A stretch of 34,448 nt of DNA from Microscillaceae bacterium (GCA_012031215.1 JAAUUB010000018.1:1-34448); one strand, 5' to 3'; shown: positions 1-8,407, counted from the stretch's first letter. Made by a program: numbers and translations. The notes: generated by a model not told the origin, from the sequence alone.

Positions 1-166
1 AGAACAGATTGTTAATATTGAGACGATTCGGGCGCTGACTCCTACCAATACCCCGACACCAGAACCAACAGCAACCGCCACCCCGACCCCGACAGAAACT
101 GCACCGCCGACGCCAACTCTGCCGCCCATCCGGCCACCCGCCCGCCGACCAAAAATGCCAGCCCTG
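1..166 (+). other. Probable foreign sequence at contig edge: Thr/Pro-rich linker reading frame
   Basis: Read on the + strand from base 2, the first ~40 codons give a strongly patterned linker: an ordinary segment EQIVNIETIRAL, then repeats of the type TPTNTPTPEPTATATPTPT and on to about base 120. Beyond that the frame runs through the antisense of the MFS gene and stops at 164-166. Linkers of this kind are common in extracellular proteins of Chloroflexota and some Gram-positive bacteria and unusual for Bacteroidota. The simplest reading is a chimeric join at about 115-130, in a GC-rich stretch. The alternative is that the antisense pattern is chance low complexity. Confidence 0.5.
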
Positions 167-632
167 AGCCTATATAAATGCCCATAGAATACACGCTCAG
201 GGCCGTAGCCAGGCGCTGAGGGGGAAAATAATCGGCAATCAATGGATAAGCCGCCGGCGAAAGCGCCGCCTCCCCTACACCTACCCCCACCCGGGCCAGA
301 AAAAATTGAAAATACGTTCGCACTAACCCACAGGCCGCCGTCATCAGGCTCCAGACAAAAACCCCGGCCATAATGATATTACGACGGCTGTAGCGGTCGG
401 CCAGGCGGCCAATGGGTAGGCCCAGGAGCGTATAAAAAAGGGCAAAGCTGATGCCCATCAGCAAACTGATTTGAAAATCATTGATTTTCATGTCGCGCTG
501 AATATCCTCTACGAGCAAGCTCAGTATCTGGCGGTCAATAAAGGAAGAGATGTAAGCAATCATCAATACCACGACCACATACCAGGCATACCACGTCTGG
601 ATTCGGGAAGGAGAGGCCAGTTTTTTTTCCAT
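42..632 (-). CDS. MFS transporter (Spinster-like), N-terminal part, cut at the contig edge
   Basis: This is the N-terminal third or so of a major facilitator superfamily permease of the inner membrane. The visible part shows about five hydrophobic segments, the loop motif GRLADRYSRR (residues 76-85) between helices 2 and 3, and the helix 4-5 segment RVGVGVGEAALSP. These are typical of Spinster-like and organic-anion MFS carriers; the substrate cannot be told. MEKKLASPSR is a good start, with an AT-rich leader before it. Reading is convincing to about residue 169 (base ~126). The last 27 residues do not resemble the family, and the other strand there reads as an unrelated Thr/Pro-rich linker, so the 3' end of this frame is probably an assembly artefact. 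Confidence 0.85.
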   Translation of the reverse strand: MEKKLASPSRIQTWYAWYVVVVLMIAYISSFIDRQILSLLVEDIQRDMKINDFQISLLMGISFALFYTLLGLPIGRLADRYSRRNIIMAGVFVWSLMTAACGLVRTYFQFFLARVGVGVGEAALSPAAYPLIADYFPPQRLATALSVYSMGIYIGSGLAFLVGGRVAGWAAELASAVQFLSGSGWRLLLVLVSGYW

Positions 633-758
633 TGTAAAAGATAATCATCGCAAGGCCGGGGCCTTTTTCCAGTGTAAATACAATTTGGCCTTTAAATTAG
701 TCAAAGTAAAGGAGCATGCAAGCTTTGCGGCGGGGGTCTTTCCTAAAAGGCTTTGGGG

Positions 759-872
759 CTACTCATTTCGCCGGGGCCGCTGGCTGATTTTGTAAAGCAA
801 AAAAGCGATGCCAATGATAAAATGCAAGCCCACAATGCCTCCAATCAGGATTACAAAATAATTTGTTTGCAT
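759..872 (-). CDS. Small single-pass membrane peptide, 37 residues
   Basis: A 37-codon frame starts with MQTNYFVILIGGIVGLHFII, continues hydrophobic to about residue 28, and ends in a basic tail SQRPRRNE. This is the build of a single transmembrane helix with a positively charged cytoplasmic end. It lies alone between the MFS gene and the glycosyltransferase, both on the same strand, with ~125 bases to the first and ~95 to the second. I recognise no family. The remaining bases of the 633-966 gap show nothing I can name. Confidence 0.45.
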   Translation of the reverse strand: MQTNYFVILIGGIVGLHFIIGIAFLLYKISQRPRRNE

Positions 873-966
873 AAAGTCGGATATGTAAATAAAGCATTTT
901 GAAGCAATATCATTTATTTTCGATGAATTTCAAATTTTTTTAACCGCAATGGCTAAATGCGAAGCT

Positions 967-2252
967 TCAGGTTTTGGCGCGCAAGTTTTTTTCCCTTTGC
1001 CGATACCAGTGCAAGAGGTCAATGGGGCCGGGCATCTCGTTCAGACCGCCGAGTTGCCGGGCCAGTGCGCCCGCTGCTTCCACAAGAGGGGCCTCTCCAT
1101 AGACCGAATCCCGTAAAAAATGCACCAGTTTCAAGACTTGCAGGCCATCTAATCGGGCAAAAAGATGCTTAAAATAAATGGCTTCGGTGCTTGATTTTTG
1201 GCGAACTTCGTAGTGAATGCCCCAAAACTTATCCATCGGAAAAAAATGGCGGATGCCTTCGGGCCAATGCTCGTATTGGGCTTCAAACTGGGTCTCATTG
1301 GCCGGATAGAGTTTTTTGATTTGAGAAAGCCACACGCTGAGGTCTTCAAAAATAGCCAATGGATAGGTGAGTAAATGTGAATCGTTTTGCCTGAGCCATT
1401 TTTCCTGGGCTTTGCCTGTGCCAAAGGGAACCCGGTGTGAAACCCGGGGCGAAGGATAGACGGTCGTGTGGCAAAGTGCATAATGTGCGCCTAATGAGGC
1501 TATTTTGTGTAAAAAATAAAAATCCTCACCCGCCTTGCGCCGGTTCATACCACCCGAGCGGGCATAGACATCGGCCCGCACCGCCATACTTGAACCCACC
1601 GTATGAAAGGCATAGGGATAGCCCGCCCAGCACAATGCCGCTACATAATACCGAAGAAAAAGCTCATACTGCACGATGCCTTCTCTTAAAATCGGGTCGG
1701 ACGGGAAGGGATGTTCAAAATAAATAGAAACCGAAGCGGGGGGAAGATTTTGGACAAAAATTGCTTCCAGGGCAGATAAATAATTGGGCGCAACTGCACA
1801 ATCTGCATCCAGGCAAACTATGCCCCCGTTTTGGTTTTGCGAAGCCAGGCGCATCAGGGCCTCATCCATGCCTATTTTCCGGGCCAGCCCTACCCCGGCA
1901 TCTTTGGGAGGCAAATCGGGGCATAGATAAAATGATAGCGGCGATTGGGTTGGGCATGGGTGGTCTGCCACTGCCGGGCGGCTTCCAGGGTGGCCAGATT
2001 GGCTTGCTTGACGGCTTCGGGGGCTTGACCGGAATGGTTGATAACCGTAATCACCTCTACCGGATAAAGAGTGGGCTCTGCCTTAGAAAGAGAAGTCAGG
2101 GTGCTGAGCAAATCTGGCTCATCGTGGCAGGGAATGACCACCACCAGGCGGGTATCCGGCAGGCAGGCTTCGGTCAATGCCGGGCCTTGAAAAGCAAAGC
2201 GTTTGGCATAAAACAGCGCCCGGCTCTCCAAGTTTCTCGAAATAATAGTCAT
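967..2252 (-). CDS. Family 2 glycosyltransferase, split by one apparent frameshift
   Basis: The product is a GT-A fold glycosyltransferase of about 428 residues that moves a sugar from a nucleotide sugar to an acceptor, probably a surface polysaccharide or lipid-linked glycan. The N-terminal part holds the typical strand VVVIPCHDE and ends near base 1915. The rest begins with DLPPKDAGVGLARKIGMDEA and carries the metal-binding DXD-type motif CLDADC, the acceptor-side GEDFYFLHKI and a long C-terminal region. The two frames join exactly if one C is restored to the CCCC run (minus-strand sense) at about 1917-1921, giving IYAPDLPPKDAG. I take the ATG at 2252 (MTIISRNLES) as start; an in-frame ATG at 2294 is also possible. 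There is no transmembrane segment. Donor and acceptor are unknown. Confidence 0.85.
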
Positions 2253-2355
2253 TTTTTTATGTGAATATATGGTTAATTTAGCTTCAATAGGCAACCCTTT
2301 GCCAGATTTTCTGGTCTAAGTCAAGAAACAGGTTTTTGAAAAAATATCGTCTTCC

Positions 2356-3188
2356 ATGAACACAAAAAAGCTTTTCATCACCTTATTTTCTACCCTTTGC
2401 TGGCCAGTTTTACGGCCACCCAGCAGTACCGCCAGATTAAAAATGAATCTTTAAAAAAGGGGAACACATAGAATATCTCGTACACTATGGCCTCATCCAT
2501 GCTGGCGTTGCCTCCGTAGATGTAAGCCCTAAAAATTACATCCTCAACAACCGGATTTGCTATCGAGTAGATGTGAAAGGCAATACTACCGGAGCTACTG
2601 GGGTATTGGTGCGTGTCAATGACGAATGGCGCACCTATATTGATACCGCCGCCTTTTATCCCACATCGTTTTTACCGGGCCCTCGAAGAAGGCAATTACC
2701 GACGGAAAGAACTGACCGATTTCAACCCTCTGACCAAAACGGCCGTGATGAACTATGAGGAGTATAATGTGAAAGAAAATGCGGCGGATGAGAAACGTAA
2801 GCGCGAAAGTAAAACTGTGAAAATTCCACAGTATGTGCAAGACCTCGTGAGTGGTTATTATTACCTGCGTACTTTGGATTTTAATAAGCTCACGCCGGGG
2901 CAGGTTATCACCATTCCGGGCATTCTGGAAGAAAAACTTTATGAACTCAAGATTCGCTACCTGGGCAAGGACGTGGCCAAAACTAAATTTGGCAAGATGA
3001 ATGCTCATCGCCTGGTGCCGATTATGCCCGAAAATTCCCTATTTGCGGGTGAAAGCTCCGTTCGCTTTTGGGTATCGGATGATAAAAATAGGGTTCCCAT
3101 ACGGGTAGAGGCCGATATGTTTATTGGCAAAGTAGTAGTAGAAATCAAGGATTATAAAAACATTCGCCACAACTTCAATTTTCAGTAA
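2356..3188 (+). CDS. DUF3108 domain protein, exported, with three apparent frameshifts
   Basis: This is one gene of about 277 codons read in three frames. It starts MNTKKLFITLFSTL with a signal peptide, continues LASFTATQQYRQIKNESLKKG, then EHIEYLVHYGLIHAGVASVD, and ends with the long frame closing at 3188. The pieces join if one T is added near 2397-2399, one G in the GGGG run near 2459-2462, and one C removed from CCC at 2660-2662. The order is that of DUF3108 proteins of Bacteroidota: signal peptide, E-Y-x-V-x-Y-G strand, AGxAS strand, FYRALEEG, a YYLRTLDF helix, a GKxNAHRLVP strand and a VRFWVSDD strand. The family is a predicted periplasmic beta-sheet protein of unknown role. A strong terminator follows at 3213. 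Confidence 0.8.
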
Positions 3189-3212
3189 AAACTTACTGAA
3201 GATAATTTTTTT

Positions 3213-3251
3213 GCGGGCTTGGGGTTTTTCATAAGACCCCGGCCCTTTTTT
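3213..3251 (+). terminator. Rho-independent terminator after the DUF3108 gene
   Basis: GGG-C and GGGG on the left pair with CCCC-G-G-CCC on the right, leaving one bulged T and a loop of about 12 bases. Six T follow at 3246-3251. It lies 25 bases after the stop codon of the DUF3108 gene. Confidence 0.8.
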
Positions 3252-3299
3252 ATTGAATTTTAGAAAGGATTTTGGGCATTTTCTGATTTTTTAGACCTA

Positions 3300-3361
3300 C
3301 AGGCATTTGCTTTTGCCGACTTTGGTTTATTTTGAGGCAATAAATATTGCGCAAATGCCTG
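3300..3361. repeat. Nested inverted repeats upstream of the DUF1573 gene
   Basis: CAGGCATTTGC at 3300-3310 is the exact reverse complement of GCAAATGCCTG at 3351-3361, an 11-base arm with 40 bases between. Inside lies a second palindrome, GCAAT-AAAT-ATTGC, at 3337-3350, directly against the right arm. A near-consensus promoter (TTTG at 3306, then TATTTTG at 3328-3334) lies between the arms. The arrangement suggests an operator or a regulatory RNA structure for the gene starting at 3417. Confidence 0.5.
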
Positions 3362-3416
3362 CGTTGTCCAAGCTGAAAAATTCGTTCATTTTTAAAACTA
3401 TGGATGTACAAAAATT

Positions 3417-3857
3417 ATGAAACCAATGGAACTAAGCCAATTTCTCTTTTACCTCCTGTTGAGCCTTGCCCCCGGAATGCTGGCGGCCCAAAACAAGGCC
3501 GAAGCCCTGCGCCAAGACAGCACTCTTAAATTTCCACAGTTGACTTTTGTGGCCCAACAGTACGATTTTGGGGAAATCAGAAAAGGCGAAAAAATCACCA
3601 CTTCCTTTTATTTTAAGAATACTGGCACAAAACCTCTTTATTTGCTTCAAGTGCAGACCAGTTGCGGCTGCACCGCGACCAACTGGAGCCGCGAGGCAGT
3701 GGCCCCCAATGCGGTGGGCGAAATCACTGTAATTTACGACAGCGCTGCCCAAGAAAATCAGGAAGGCCCACAGGAAAAAGCCCTACTAGTCATCTCTAAT
3801 GCCTTGAACAAAGAAGTAATTTTATTGCTCAAAGGCAAAATACTCAAACCAGACTGA
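3417..3857 (+). CDS. DUF1573 domain protein, exported
   Basis: A 146-residue protein with a signal peptide (residues 1-24, ending LAAQ) and one DUF1573 domain, an Ig-like beta sandwich related to the ASH/MSP fold and common in Bacteroidota. The family signature is complete: YDFGEIRKGEKI, FYFKNTGTKPLYL, then SCGCTATNWS, a GEITVIYDS strand and a final KEVILLLKGKI strand. The protein is expected in the periplasm or at the surface; its function is unknown. A second ATG three codons on (3426) could be the true start. It stands alone, with a terminator upstream and no linked operon. Confidence 0.88.
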   Translation: MKPMELSQFLFYLLLSLAPGMLAAQNKAEALRQDSTLKFPQLTFVAQQYDFGEIRKGEKITTSFYFKNTGTKPLYLLQVQTSCGCTATNWSREAVAPNAVGEITVIYDSAAQENQEGPQEKALLVISNALNKEVILLLKGKILKPD

Positions 3858-3940
3858 AAAACTGGCCCAATGGCCATTCCAGTTGCACACAATTGCTTTT
3901 TTTATTTTCACTTAATCCACTACAAAAACTCAAACAACAA

Positions 3941-4717
3941 ATGGAAACTCCCAAAACTGCCCTCATCACGGGTAGCACCAGTGGCATTGGGCTGGGCATT
4001 GCCGAAGTCTTTGCCCAAGCGGGCTACCAGATTTGTTTTAATGGCCTGGAAAAAAACGGAGCTGAGATAGCCGAAAGTATTGGCCAGCAATTCGGGGTCA
4101 AAACGATGTTTTCGCCGGCCAATTTGCTACAGCCCGAATCTATCCAGGAAATGGTGCAAAAGGCCACCGAAACCCTTGGGCCGATTGATGTGCTGGTCAA
4201 CAATGCCGGCGTGCAATATGTGGCTCCGGTTGATGAATTTCCGGTTGAGAAATGGAACCTGATTATCGGGGTCAATATGTCGGCGGTGTTTCTTTGTGCC
4301 AAAGCGGTTTGGCCTGGCATGAAAGCCCAAAACTTTGGCCGGATTATCAACATTACCTCGGCTCATGGCTTGCGGGCTTCCGAGTTCAAAAGCGCCTATG
4401 TAACCTCTAAGCACGGCGTTACGGGCCTGACCAAAGTACTCGCTCTCGAAGGGGCTCCTTTCAACATCACCTGCAATGCCATTTGCCCGGGTTATGTACG
4501 CACCCCCCTGGTAGAAGGGCAAATCGCCGACCAGGCCAAAGCCCACAATATGACCGAAGAAGAAGTGGTAGAAAAAGTCATGTTGAAAAAACAGGCCATC
4601 AAAAATTTCGTCAAAGTGGAAACCATTGGCAAACTGGCGCTCTTCCTGGCTTCCGAAGATGCCGGTACCATCACGGGTGATTCTATTCCGGTAGATGGCG
4701 GCTGGACCTCTCAATAA
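3941..4717 (+). CDS. bdhA: D-3-hydroxybutyrate dehydrogenase (short-chain dehydrogenase)
   Basis: The enzyme interconverts D-3-hydroxybutyrate and acetoacetate with NAD, in the cytoplasm. It is 258 residues from the ATG at 3941; the longer frame upstream reads LFLFSLNPLQ and looks non-coding. It shows the classical SDR Rossmann motif GSTSGIG (11-17), NNAG (87-90), and the catalytic set S140, Y153, K157. The four substrate-binding residues known from the Pseudomonas fragi enzyme (Gln94, His144, Lys152, Gln196) are here Q92, H142, K150 and Q194, all at the same offset of two, which makes the specific call much stronger than a generic SDR. No PHB synthase or thiolase is next to it, so it may serve 3-hydroxybutyrate use rather than polymer storage. 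Confidence 0.88.
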   Translation: METPKTALITGSTSGIGLGIAEVFAQAGYQICFNGLEKNGAEIAESIGQQFGVKTMFSPANLLQPESIQEMVQKATETLGPIDVLVNNAGVQYVAPVDEFPVEKWNLIIGVNMSAVFLCAKAVWPGMKAQNFGRIINITSAHGLRASEFKSAYVTSKHGVTGLTKVLALEGAPFNITCNAICPGYVRTPLVEGQIADQAKAHNMTEEEVVEKVMLKKQAIKNFVKVETIGKLALFLASEDAGTITGDSIPVDGGWTSQ

Positions 4718-4855
4718 TCCGGCTTATTTGGCAATTTTTGTGAGAACTTAAGTCTTCTGGCTTCAAGCTGCCTCCTTTTTATGCCAAACCTGCCCGGAGT
4801 AATTTTAAGATTTGCTTCACAATCATTATCCTTGAATCATAATTTTTTCACTCTC

Positions 4856-4885
4856 CTCTTCGGCCTTTGAAGGCCGAAGAGTTTT
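4856..4885 (+). promoter_or_regulatory. Perfect 11-bp hairpin in the leader of the MOSC gene
   Basis: CTCTTCGGCCT at 4856-4866 pairs perfectly with AGGCCGAAGAG at 4871-4881 around the loop TTGA, and is followed by TTTT. It lies 138 bases after bdhA and 14 bases before the likely start of the MOSC gene. It could be the bdhA terminator (though the T run is short) or a leader structure hiding the MOSC translation start. Confidence 0.55.
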
Positions 4886-4899
4886 GGCTTGTTCAAAAT

Positions 4900-5409
4900 A
4901 TGGCAAATCTTTCCGAAAACTCGCCCCTATCTGTATTGATGCAAAACCTGCCTCAAGTGGGCCGGGTAGAATGGATTGGGCTGCGCCCCGCCCGCGAGGC
5001 CGAATTGGTGGAGGTAGCCCAGGTAGCGGTTACGGTGGAAGAAGGGCTGGTAGGCGACCATTTTGCCAGCCGCTACGATACCAAAAGGCAGGTAACGCTC
5101 ATCCAGGCCGAACACCTCGAGGCCGTGGCCTCTATGTTGCACCGCCCTGGGGTTTCGCCACAACTCACCCGGCGCAATATTGTGGTACGGGGCATCAACC
5201 TATTGGCCCTCAAAGACAAAGCTTTTTGGATTGGGGATGTAAAACTCGAGATGACGGGCCTTTGCCACCCTTGTTCCCGGATGGAAAGCAACCTGGGGCC
5301 GGGCGGCTACAATGCTATGCGGGGGCACGGCGGCATCACCGCCCGGGTATTGCAAGGCGGACTGCTACAGCTTGGCGATGCGGTTCAGATGGATATGGCC
5401 ACCCTTTGA
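4900..5409 (+). CDS. MOSC domain protein
   Basis: MOSC domains (molybdenum cofactor sulfurase C-terminal) are predicted to carry sulfur or bind molybdenum cofactor, often in reduction of N-hydroxylated compounds. From the ATG at 4900 the protein is 169 residues and is a stand-alone MOSC domain. It shows VEEGLVGDHFASR near the N-terminus, the RRNIVVRGINLLAL segment, and the conserved cysteine motif GLCHPCSRME (C122 and C125) followed by GPGGYNAMRGHGGI. A longer frame opens with TTG at 4867, but that codon lies in the loop of the hairpin at 4856-4881, so I reject it as a start. Partner and substrate are not shown by the neighbours. Confidence 0.85.
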   Translation: MANLSENSPLSVLMQNLPQVGRVEWIGLRPAREAELVEVAQVAVTVEEGLVGDHFASRYDTKRQVTLIQAEHLEAVASMLHRPGVSPQLTRRNIVVRGINLLALKDKAFWIGDVKLEMTGLCHPCSRMESNLGPGGYNAMRGHGGITARVLQGGLLQLGDAVQMDMATL

Positions 5410-5530
5410 GTCAAAAGCATCCAGCTCTTGTTTTTGCCCCCGATTTCTCCAGCCCCTTGCCCAAAATTGGTAATAGATATTTAGGTGTTTTGAATATTTA
5501 TTTCCTTTTCTCATCTTTCTCTTGTCTGCG

Positions 5531-7972
5531 ATGCGCTATAATCCTTTCATTTTACTGCAACTTTTTTGTTGGGGCGGGCTAATGATGGCCTGCCAGCCCA
5601 CACCCGTGATTGAAAAATTTTCGGGAAAAAATATTCCCCGGGGCAATAAAGGAAAGCTAACCTGGGTGGTGGGCAAGGTGGACAAACTCTATCTCATTGA
5701 CCATCAGCAAAACGACCAAACCATTCCGCTGGAACCCGGACAAAGCAGCTACGAAATCAAACCCGAGCAAGACTACCGCTATACGCTGGTAGCCGAAAAA
5801 AAGGGGAAACAATACGAAAAAACGGTTTCGGGCAAGGTGCTCAAAAATCCGCCTTACATTGTCTTTTTTAGAGGTGCGACCCAATACACCGTTGGCCAGG
5901 CCACGCCCGCCTACCTGGAATGGAAAATAAACAATGCCGAAATGGTTTATTTGCATAAAGTAGCTGAAAATCTACCCCACGAAACCCGGGTAGAAGTGGC
6001 CCCGGACACAAGCCAATATTATGAGCTGGTGGCCATTGGCAAATATGGCGATACCGTGCGGGCATCGCACAAAATGGAGGTAACACGTTATAAATCAAAA
6101 ATATCTTTTCGCAATTTTCGCAAGGAATCTCTTCTGGTTGCCGGGATTGACAATGTGCTGGAATGGGATTTTCCGGGTGCTTCCTGGGTGATGGTAAAGG
6201 GGAAAAGGGATACCCTGGCGGCTCAAGACCAACTTCTTATCAAACCCGAACGAGGCGAAACCCAGGGGCTGCTGAAGCTTCTGGTAAAATATCCCAATGA
6301 GAAATATCCCCTGGAAGAAATCATCCGGGTAGGAATCATCCCCATCCGTATGGAATTTCGACCTTCTAAGCTTCGGGCAGGCCTGGAAGAACCCATCACC
6401 CTTTCCTGGCAGGTAGAAGGCGGAAAAGACATCCAGCTTCGGGTGGGCAATCAGGTCCTGCCCCAGCAAGCCGCCGTGGGAAAATATATCTTTACCCCCA
6501 ATACCGATACGGAAGTAGTGCTGGAAGCCAAAGATGTCTTCGGAGAAGAACATCAGATAAATTGGACCATCAAATGCGCCGCCCGCCGCCCTTTTATCAA
6601 AAATGCCATTGATTACCAACAATTTAAAGATTTCCAGCGTCAGCACGCCGTACGCCGTCCGCGCCTCCTTACCGAGATTTTTGAGGTCAACCGCGATAAC
6701 TACCCCAAACAGGTGCAGCTCAAGGTCCTGGTTACCGACACCCTGGGCAATTTTATCCGGGGCTTGGCCCCGCCTACGCTTGCGGAGGCCGAATCAAAAA
6801 AGTTCTTTCTCAACATCATTGAGACCATCCAGGGGCAGGCCTTTGCCATACAAAACTTCCGGGTGCGCGAAATCAATCAAATCACTTCCAAGCCTTACGA
6901 CATTGCCCTTTGCCTGGACTACAGCGGCTCTATGACGGGGGCCATTCTGCAACTGGAAAAGAATATCCGCCGCTTTATCAACCAAAAAGATGCCCTGGAC
7001 CGGTATTCCATCATCAAGTTTGATGACGAGCTCAAAACGGTGAGCCGGATGGAAATCTCGGAAAATAAACTTTTAGACCTTCCCTGGAACGGACTGAAGG
7101 GCTTTGGCGGGGCAACTGCCCTCTATGCGGGCATAGATGAAGCCCTGGAAAGCTTTGTGCAGGATTCTACTGAGCGGCAGAAAATCATGTTTGTCTTTAC
7201 CGACGGAGCCGAAAACTCCTCTTTTCAGCATTTCGAGACCCGGCTCTACACCCCCCTGGATGTGGTGCGCAAAGCCCGCAAACTGGGCATCAAGGTTTTT
7301 CCGATTTCCTTTGGCGAAGGGACCAATCAGGCGGTGCTTGAGGCGGTGGGCCGGCTGACGGATGGTCGTTCCTTCAATATCTATGACAATTCTGAAATTG
7401 ACTCGGTCTATACGGAACTGCCCCGTATTTTCCGCAACTATTACGAAATCACTTATACCCCGCCGCGCGATGCTTCTCTTACCAAAGAGGGCAAAACCAT
7501 CATCACGCTGCAATACAATGACCAAACCAAAACCGCCCGCAGCACGACCTATTACCAAACCCACGAAAATTTTGACTTGGACGAAGTGGCTGGCTATGTG
7601 CCAGGGACAGTACCGACCGGACGACGCAACCTGACTCCCCCGCAAGCGGTGGCATTTTTTGATTTTGACCGCTTTCAGCTGAAGCCCCGCTACACGCCCA
7701 GCATAGAAGCCATTGCCAAGTTTTTGCTGAACCGCCCCCAAGCCCAGATAGACATCCTCGGGCATACCGACCTAGTGGGCACTCCGGAAGACAATCTTTT
7801 GCTTTCGCGCCAAAGAGCCGAAGAGATTCGCCGCTTTCTTCAGGCGAAAGGCATTGCTGCCCAGCGCCTGCACATTGTGCCCATGGGCGAGCAAAAACCC
7901 GTATGGCCGATTGAAAGCCAGGAATGGCAGGCCCAGGAAAACCGCCGGATAGAAATTGTGATTTGGGAATAA
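5531..7972 (+). CDS. Lipoprotein with von Willebrand A domain and C-terminal OmpA domain
   Basis: An 813-residue predicted outer-membrane lipoprotein. The start at ATG 5531 gives a signal peptide ending in the lipobox GLMMAC, with Cys about residue 20; a TTG nine bases upstream is in frame but unlikely. Residues ~25-350 look like several beta-sandwich repeats (recurring P-G-x-x-x-Y-x-L patterns). Residues ~455-640 are a VWFA domain with MIDAS motif DYSGS at 463-467, the GFGGATALYAGI threonine segment and VFTDGAENSS. Residues ~700-813 are an OmpA/MotB peptidoglycan-binding domain: FFDFDRFQLK, then LGHTDLVGTPEDN, LSRQRAEEIRRFL and the closing NRRIEIVIWE. The design ties a metal-dependent adhesion or protein-binding module to the cell wall. 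It appears to be a single-gene unit. Ligand unknown. Confidence 0.88.
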   Translation: MRYNPFILLQLFCWGGLMMACQPTPVIEKFSGKNIPRGNKGKLTWVVGKVDKLYLIDHQQNDQTIPLEPGQSSYEIKPEQDYRYTLVAEKKGKQYEKTVSGKVLKNPPYIVFFRGATQYTVGQATPAYLEWKINNAEMVYLHKVAENLPHETRVEVAPDTSQYYELVAIGKYGDTVRASHKMEVTRYKSKISFRNFRKESLLVAGIDNVLEWDFPGASWVMVKGKRDTLAAQDQLLIKPERGETQGLLKLLVKYPNEKYPLEEIIRVGIIPIRMEFRPSKLRAGLEEPITLSWQVEGGKDIQLRVGNQVLPQQAAVGKYIFTPNTDTEVVLEAKDVFGEEHQINWTIKCAARRPFIKNAIDYQQFKDFQRQHAVRRPRLLTEIFEVNRDNYPKQVQLKVLVTDTLGNFIRGLAPPTLAEAESKKFFLNIIETIQGQAFAIQNFRVREINQITSKPYDIALCLDYSGSMTGAILQLEKNIRRFINQKDALDRYSIIKFDDELKTVSRMEISENKLLDLPWNGLKGFGGATALYAGIDEALESFVQDSTERQKIMFVFTDGAENSSFQHFETRLYTPLDVVRKARKLGIKVFPISFGEGTNQAVLEAVGRLTDGRSFNIYDNSEIDSVYTELPRIFRNYYEITYTPPRDASLTKEGKTIITLQYNDQTKTARSTTYYQTHENFDLDEVAGYVPGTVPTGRRNLTPPQAVAFFDFDRFQLKPRYTPSIEAIAKFLLNRPQAQIDILGHTDLVGTPEDNLLLSRQRAEEIRRFLQAKGIAAQRLHIVPMGEQKPVWPIESQEWQAQENRRIEIVIWE

Positions 7973-8049
7973 AACCCTAGCGGGGAAGGTGAATGCCATT
8001 ATCAAAGGCTGAAAGGGCATAGGAAAGATTTTTATAAATAAAGGCTTGC

Positions 8050-8057
8050 TAATTTTG
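8050..8057 (+). promoter_or_regulatory. Promoter -7 element TAATTTTG
   Basis: This is an exact match to the Bacteroidota -7 consensus TAnnTTTG, 18 bases before the ATG at 8076. No good -33 TTTG is seen 19-21 bases upstream, so the promoter is only half supported. Confidence 0.35.
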
Positions 8058-8075
8058 CTTAAAAATCCTGCTGAT

Positions 8076-8388
8076 ATGAAAAAACACCTTACCCTGTTCC
8101 TGCTTTTTCTCTTTTTTTGGTTTTTTTACTTTTGCACAGGCCGATACAAAGAAGGATATCAAAATAGCGGAAGAAGATATGCTAAATGATTTTCGGTTAA
8201 GCCCAGACGGAAGGTATCTGGTGCTTGTTTCCCGCGACCTGGTGGCGTGCTATGATTTGCAAAATAACACCCGCCAGACCCTCCCCAACCCAACGGTGAT
8301 GCATCAGGCAATGATTTCTCCCAGTGGCAAGTTTGTCTTGTTTGCCAGTTGGAGTGGTCGGCTCTTCAAGATGATGCGCCTTGACTGA
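8076..8388 (+). CDS. Exported beta-propeller (PD40/WD40-like) fragment, one apparent frameshift
   Basis: The start MKKHLTLFLLFLFF is a signal peptide; a frame change within the T runs at 8112-8127 restores FTFAQADTKKDIKIAEED and the downstream frame to 8388. The ~104-residue product contains one clear propeller blade, DFRLSPDGRYLVLVSRD followed by VACYDLQNNTRQTL, and the beginning of a second, MISPSGKFVLFASWSGRLF. Full propellers have four to eight blades, so this is either a remnant or truncated by another error: all three frames hit stops soon after 8388. It has its own -7 box and no operon partner. Function not recognisable. Confidence 0.6.
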
Positions 8389-8407
8389 TAAGCAGGCAAG
8401 AATAGCC

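Noticed and set aside
1761-2264. 167-residue + strand frame
   Set aside because: It is antisense to the glycosyltransferase, whose motifs (DXD, GEDFYF) are on the other strand; the + frame has no recognisable domain.
7073-7765. 230-residue minus-strand frame
   Set aside because: It lies fully antisense to the VWA-OmpA lipoprotein; shadow frames of this size are expected in this codon usage.
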